Positions 23,907 through 27,614 of a stretch of 27,614 bases of DNA are shown here, piece by piece (within the stretch, counting starts at the first letter, position 1; each line of letters opens with the position of its first letter). A program made the translations under genes and the position numbers. The notes beneath the pieces were generated by a model. The model ran no database searches. It saw only the letters and a program-made list of their open reading frames with translations, and was not told where the DNA came from. Source of the stretch: Buttiauxella sp035271705 (lineage in GTDB: Bacteria; Pseudomonadota; Gammaproteobacteria; Enterobacterales; Enterobacteriaceae); assembly GCF_035271705.1 (NCBI RefSeq), contig NZ_DATERI010000073.1, positions 1-27,614 on the forward strand, in the 5' to 3' direction.

Positions 23907-25475
23907 ATGACATCCCGACAGCTCATCAGCCTGGTAAGCGGTGTACTTATTTTGGCCATTTTGCTGCCTATTTTGTTTAGTATTTATTTTGCGCATCGTA
24001 ATGCCGAACAAGTTTTTCATAACGAATTAGGCCAATTTGCCGATCATGCATTGCTTCGTACCGGGCAGGTCATCGACGAGGCTATTTCTGCCGTTGATGA
24101 TATCAACCGCTATAAAGGCGAGACCTGCTCCCGGGCACACGCACAAGCCATGCACCGTGTCGCCCTTGAACATCGCAATGTGCAAGAAGTGATGTTTATA
24201 CAAGATGACCGAATTATGTGCAGTTCGCTGGAATTATTTACTCACAGTGAACCGTTAGGTGAACCAGACCGCTCCGGCCTACGCGGCTTTAGTGTCTGGT
24301 ATACCACGCCACCCATGCCCGGTTTTAATCGCAAGATGATCTTTATCGGCAAACAGCCTCATCTTGCCTTAGTCGACCCCATGTCATTTATTGATGTCGT
24401 GCCTTTTGGAAATTATTCTCTCAATATTGCGATGGTGGGTCTGCTCAAAAACGAGATTATCGCCACAAATAGCAAGTATGTTTCTGATGAATGGCTCAAA
24501 CAGGTCACTCAAGGCGTAGAAGAATTTCAAAGCGATAATAATTTCTATGTCATTCGTCGGGATAATAATCTTGGCCTGGCCATGGTTGCATGGGCATCAA
24601 TGGAGCCGCTGACTGTCGCCTGGTATAAACAACTGTATATTTGGTTGCCTGTGGGCTTAATCATCAGCCTCTTCGTAGGATGGTTCTTAATTCGTGTTTT
24701 GCGTCACCTGTTATCACCTCGCAACCGGTTGATGGATGCCATTAAAAACCATGAAATAAGAGTGGTCTATCAACCTATTGTTCATCTCGAAAGTGGCGAG
24801 AGTGTCGGCGCTGAAGCATTAGTTCGCTGGCAGCAACCAGACGGTTCTATGCTCAGCCCGGATGTCTTTATTCCGCTAGCAGAACAAACAGGGCTGGTTA
24901 CGCAATTAACTGAACAGGTCATTGAGCTTATCTTTCTCGAACTTGGCGAGTGGCTTCGTCAACACCCCGACTATCATATTTCAGTTAATTTAGGCACTCG
25001 CGATATCCGCAGCTTACATATACTGGAAGTGATAAGTCCCTATTTGTCGCGTTATTCCATCATGCCACATCAAATTGCATTTGAAATTACCGAGCGTGGT
25101 TTTGCCGACCCTAAAGTGACAGCACCGATCATTGCGCAATATCGCGATGCCGGTCATGCCATCTATATTGATGATTTTGGTACTGGCTACTCAAGCCTGA
25201 GTTATTTGCAGGATCTTGATATCGATATTCTCAAAATAGATAAATCTTTTGTCGATGCTATCGGATATAAAAATGTGACTCCGCATATCATTGAAATGGC
25301 CAACTCGCTGGGGATTTTAATGGTCGCTGAGGGGATAGAAACTCCCGTCCAGGCCGCATGGTTACGAGAACAAGGTGTGCAGTACGGTCAAGGCTGGCTG
25401 TTCAGCAAAGCCCTGCCAAAAGATAAGTTTATCGAATGGGTCGCAAACTATCGCGCCAAAGCGATAAAGCGATGA
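23907..25475 (+). CDS. Membrane cyclic-di-GMP phosphodiesterase, CSS-EAL type
   Basis: The protein is 522 residues. Two membrane segments (about residues 8-28 and 247-268) enclose a periplasmic CSS domain with the cysteines C72 (GETCSRAHA) and CSS near residue 110 (RIMCSSLELF). The cytoplasmic EAL domain follows: GAEALVRW, ISVNLG, EITERGF, YIDDFGTGYSSL, KIDKSFV and MVAEGIETP are all present, so it should be catalytically active. In E. coli, CSS-EAL enzymes such as PdeC are held inactive when the two periplasmic Cys form a DsbA/DsbB disulphide, so this one is probably redox-controlled. It lies between gntR and the NO-detoxification genes and converges on norR with a 22-bp gap. Confidence 0.94.
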   Translation: MTSRQLISLVSGVLILAILLPILFSIYFAHRNAEQVFHNELGQFADHALLRTGQVIDEAISAVDDINRYKGETCSRAHAQAMHRVALEHRNVQEVMFIQDDRIMCSSLELFTHSEPLGEPDRSGLRGFSVWYTTPPMPGFNRKMIFIGKQPHLALVDPMSFIDVVPFGNYSLNIAMVGLLKNEIIATNSKYVSDEWLKQVTQGVEEFQSDNNFYVIRRDNNLGLAMVAWASMEPLTVAWYKQLYIWLPVGLIISLFVGWFLIRVLRHLLSPRNRLMDAIKNHEIRVVYQPIVHLESGESVGAEALVRWQQPDGSMLSPDVFIPLAEQTGLVTQLTEQVIELIFLELGEWLRQHPDYHISVNLGTRDIRSLHILEVISPYLSRYSIMPHQIAFEITERGFADPKVTAPIIAQYRDAGHAIYIDDFGTGYSSLSYLQDLDIDILKIDKSFVDAIGYKNVTPHIIEMANSLGILMVAEGIETPVQAAWLREQGVQYGQGWLFSKALPKDKFIEWVANYRAKAIKR

Positions 25476-25497
25476 AACGCATCTGAAGTGCTATCCA

Positions 25498-27012
25498 CTA
25501 TTTGACGCCAAGGCGTTTTGCCAGGCGATGTAAATTGGCGACATCTAATTGTAGTTGTCTGGCACTCGCCGCCCAATTCCCGGCATGGGTATCCAGCGTG
25601 CTGATAATAATCTGGCGCTGGAAATCGTCAGTCGCGGTACGCAAATTATCAACCACTGGCCCTGTCGCAACCTGAATGCTAGCGGGTTTGGGGTCAGTAT
25701 CACTCAGTTGAAAATGTTGCGGCTGAAGCCAGATTTCACCTTCGGGCTTGCCAGAACGCGCCAATACCGTCGCGCGGTAAAGAGCATGTTCCAGTTCACG
25801 AATATTCCCCGGCCAGTCGTAACGACGCAGCAATTCACGAGCAGCATCGCTCAGTGCCACCTGTTTAAGCCCCATTTTTACGCGGCTTTGCTCGCAGAAA
25901 AATCCCGCCAATAAAGTGATGTCATCGCCACGTTCTCGTAGTGGTGGAACATGAAGCGGAAACACACTTAAACGGTGGAACAAATCGGCGCGAAACTCCC
26001 CAGCCAGAACATGCTGTTTAAGGTCACGATTGGTCGCCGCCAGCACGCGCACATTAACCCTTTGGCTGCTGTCATCACCCACGCGTTGAATATCGCCGTA
26101 CTGTAAAACCCGCAGCAATTTTGCCTGTAGCGTTAAAGGCAACTCCCCTATTTCGTCGAGAAACAGAGTGCCGTTATCCGCCATTTCAAATTTGCCGATT
26201 CGATGGTGAATCGCGCCGGTAAATGCCCCTTTGACGTGGCCGAACAGTTCACTCTCTGCCACACTTTCTGGCAATGCCGCACAGTTGAGATACACCAGAG
26301 GGTTGGCAGCTCGTGCCGAACCGTTGTGAATGGCTCGCGCCACCAACTCTTTGCCAACGCCCGTTTCCCCGGTGATCAGCACATTCAGATCAGAACCAGC
26401 GACGATTTCAATCTCTTTCTTGAGCTGCATAATTCCCGCAGATAACCCGACCATTTCGGTACTGCTACTTTTGCTGGTGATGGGAAGGGTTGTCACAGCC
26501 GGTGTTTGGTTTTCAAGTTGCTCCATCAGCATGGCATTATTTAATGCTCCCGCCACCAACACGCTGACTAAACGTAACTCTTCATCGCTGAAATGATCGA
26601 ACTGCAAAGGGTCCATACCATCAACGGTTAAAGCACCAATCAGGTTCTGGTCGGCAAATAGCGGTAAACCGAGGCAAGCATGGACTTTTAAATCAGTATG
26701 ATTGGGAATAAGCCCGTCGTAGGGATCTGGCAATTCACTGTCTGCCGGAAAGCGCACCACATCGCCGGCTCGCGCAATGGCTTCCAGACGCGGATGCGCA
26801 TCTAAATCAAAGCGTCTGCCGAGCACATCTTCCGCCAACCCATCAATCGCCAGTGGGCGAAATTGCCGCGCTTCATAACGCAGCAATGCCGTCGCATCGC
26901 CACCCAGAAGCTGACGCAGGGTACGAATCAAACGGGCAAAGCGATCCTGATGTGAAATGCCGCTTTGCAGTTCAATCGCAATGTTGGCAAGAGAAGTAAT
27001 AGACAGGCTCAT
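25498..27012 (-). CDS. norR: Nitric oxide-responsive activator NorR
   Basis: The gene encodes 504 residues from ATG 27012, the length of E. coli NorR. NorR senses NO with a non-haem iron in its N-terminal GAF domain (about residues 1-180) and activates norVW with sigma-54. The AAA+ domain has Walker A GETGVGKE and the sigma-54 contact loop GAFTGA; LFLDEIGELPL and VRVLAATNRDL follow. The C-terminal helix-turn-helix ends NLHRLAKRLGVK. ATG 27012 is preferred to ATG 27030 because GGAG stands 5 bases upstream and the protein then begins MSLSITSLANIAIEL like E. coli. It is divergent from norV and shares its 217-bp control region. Confidence 0.97.
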   Translation of the reverse strand: MSLSITSLANIAIELQSGISHQDRFARLIRTLRQLLGGDATALLRYEARQFRPLAIDGLAEDVLGRRFDLDAHPRLEAIARAGDVVRFPADSELPDPYDGLIPNHTDLKVHACLGLPLFADQNLIGALTVDGMDPLQFDHFSDEELRLVSVLVAGALNNAMLMEQLENQTPAVTTLPITSKSSSTEMVGLSAGIMQLKKEIEIVAGSDLNVLITGETGVGKELVARAIHNGSARAANPLVYLNCAALPESVAESELFGHVKGAFTGAIHHRIGKFEMADNGTLFLDEIGELPLTLQAKLLRVLQYGDIQRVGDDSSQRVNVRVLAATNRDLKQHVLAGEFRADLFHRLSVFPLHVPPLRERGDDITLLAGFFCEQSRVKMGLKQVALSDAARELLRRYDWPGNIRELEHALYRATVLARSGKPEGEIWLQPQHFQLSDTDPKPASIQVATGPVVDNLRTATDDFQRQIIISTLDTHAGNWAASARQLQLDVANLHRLAKRLGVK

Positions 27013-27053
27013 AAGCGCTCCATTAATCAATTTCTCTAACTTATCGCTGGATA

Positions 27054-27108
27054 GTCAAAAAGACAATTTAATTGTCAAAAAGACAATTTTCACCATAGTC
27101 ATTATGAC
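27054..27108 (+). promoter_or_regulatory. Three NorR enhancer sites
   Basis: Three GT-N7-AC sites fit the NorR consensus: GTCAAAAAGAC at 27054-27064 and again at 27074-27084, and GTCATTATGAC at 27098-27108. Their centres are 20 and 24 bp apart. Three sites are needed for full NorR activation in E. coli. The third ends about 55 bp before the sigma-54 promoter. Confidence 0.88.
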
Positions 27109-27162
27109 ACCCACCTCGATCCTGATTTATAATAATTACTTATAAATCAGTAAAATAAAAAC

Positions 27163-27178
27163 TGGCACGCTATTTGTA
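27163..27178 (+). promoter_or_regulatory. Sigma-54 promoter of norV
   Basis: TGGCAC, five bases and TTGTA match the -24/-12 consensus TGGCAC-N5-TTGCA with one mismatch. It lies 52 bases before the norV start, downstream of the NorR sites, the expected order. Confidence 0.87.
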
Positions 27179-27229
27179 ATAACTCAAATACAAGCATGAA
27201 TTTTTTCTTACTTTTTGAGGTTATGGCAA

Positions 27230-27614
27230 ATGGCTATTCAGGTTAAAAACAATATTCAATGGGTTGGTCAACGTGACTGGGAAGTCCGTGATTTTCATGG
27301 CACAGAGTACAAAACGCTGAAAGGCAGTAGCTACAATAGCTATCTGATTCGCGAAGAAAAAACAGTGCTGATTGATACCGTTGACTATAAATTCAGTCGT
27401 GAATTTGTGCAAAATCTGGCAAGTGAAATTGACCTGAATACGCTTGATTACATCATTATTAACCACGCGGAAGAGGACCATGCTGGTGCGTTGACTGAGT
27501 TGATGTCACGCATTCCCAATACGCCAATTTACTGTACCGCCAACGGCGTAGATTCCATCAATGGTCATCACCATCACCCAGAGTGGAATTTCCATGTGGT
27601 GAAAACCGGAGACA
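27230..27614 (+). CDS. norV: Anaerobic nitric oxide reductase flavorubredoxin, N-terminal part
   Basis: The first 128 codons are present and run off the window. NorV reduces NO to N2O under low oxygen, taking electrons from NorW. The visible part is the metallo-beta-lactamase-like di-iron domain, including the iron-ligand block NHAEEDHAGAL (H, E, D and H) and GSSYNSYLIREEKTVLIDTV. Beginning MAIQVKNNIQWVGQRDWEVRD, it follows E. coli NorV closely. GAGG lies 9 bases upstream of ATG 27230. An ATG at 27223 in another frame stops after seven codons. The flavodoxin and rubredoxin domains and norW would lie beyond the window. Confidence 0.96.
   Translation, partial: MAIQVKNNIQWVGQRDWEVRDFHGTEYKTLKGSSYNSYLIREEKTVLIDTVDYKFSREFVQNLASEIDLNTLDYIIINHAEEDHAGALTELMSRIPNTPIYCTANGVDSINGHHHHPEWNFHVVKTGD

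Overview
The window reads as chromosomal DNA of an enterobacterium (family Enterobacteriaceae, close to but not E. coli). Gene content, protein lengths and even non-coding stretches, such as the AcrR operator and the acrA leader, match what I remember of E. coli. Five ERIC-type repeats also fit this family. I cannot fix the genus from the sequence alone.

Positions 1-16260 hold a conserved core block. It starts with the 3' end of a LysR-type regulator gene (+), then apt, dnaX and ybaB on the minus strand. Next come ybaN (-), priC (+), rsmS/ybaM (+), mscK (-) and acrR (-), then acrA-acrB (+), tomB-hha (+), maa (+) and ylaC (+). Two things depart from E. coli. recR is not downstream of ybaB: an ERIC-like repeat and a LysR gene lie there instead. 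ERIC elements fill the gaps apt/dnaX, dnaX/ybaB, ybaB/lysR, priC/rsmS and acrR/acrA. The last one sits just downstream of the probable acrAB promoter, so it should be transcribed in the acrAB leader.

Positions 16261-20170 hold accessory genes. A single-gene type-B L36 ribosomal protein (-) has a palindromic Zur-like box upstream. Facing away from it is a compact four-gene operon: an isopenicillin-N-synthase-type 2OG-Fe(II) oxygenase, a soluble MetQ-like binding protein, a short MetN-like ATPase without the usual C-terminal sensor domain, and a MetI-like permease. A short reading frame with four cysteine codons in its first twelve precedes the oxygenase and overlaps its start. The mature binding protein contains neither Cys nor Met. 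Together these suggest an organosulfur scavenging operon with a cysteine-sensing leader, comparable in logic to tauABCD but built from other families. This is the best candidate here for an undescribed system.

Positions 20171-23766 hold a sugar-use cassette: a PTS EIIBC permease (-), a divergent ManD/RspA-type enolase-superfamily dehydratase (+) and a HutC-type GntR regulator (-) that ends in a 13-bp tail overlap with the dehydratase. Positions 23907-27614 carry a membrane CSS-EAL cyclic-di-GMP phosphodiesterase (+), then norR (-) and the first 128 codons of norV (+). The norR-norV gap shows three NorR-type enhancer sites and a sigma-54 promoter for nitric oxide detoxification.
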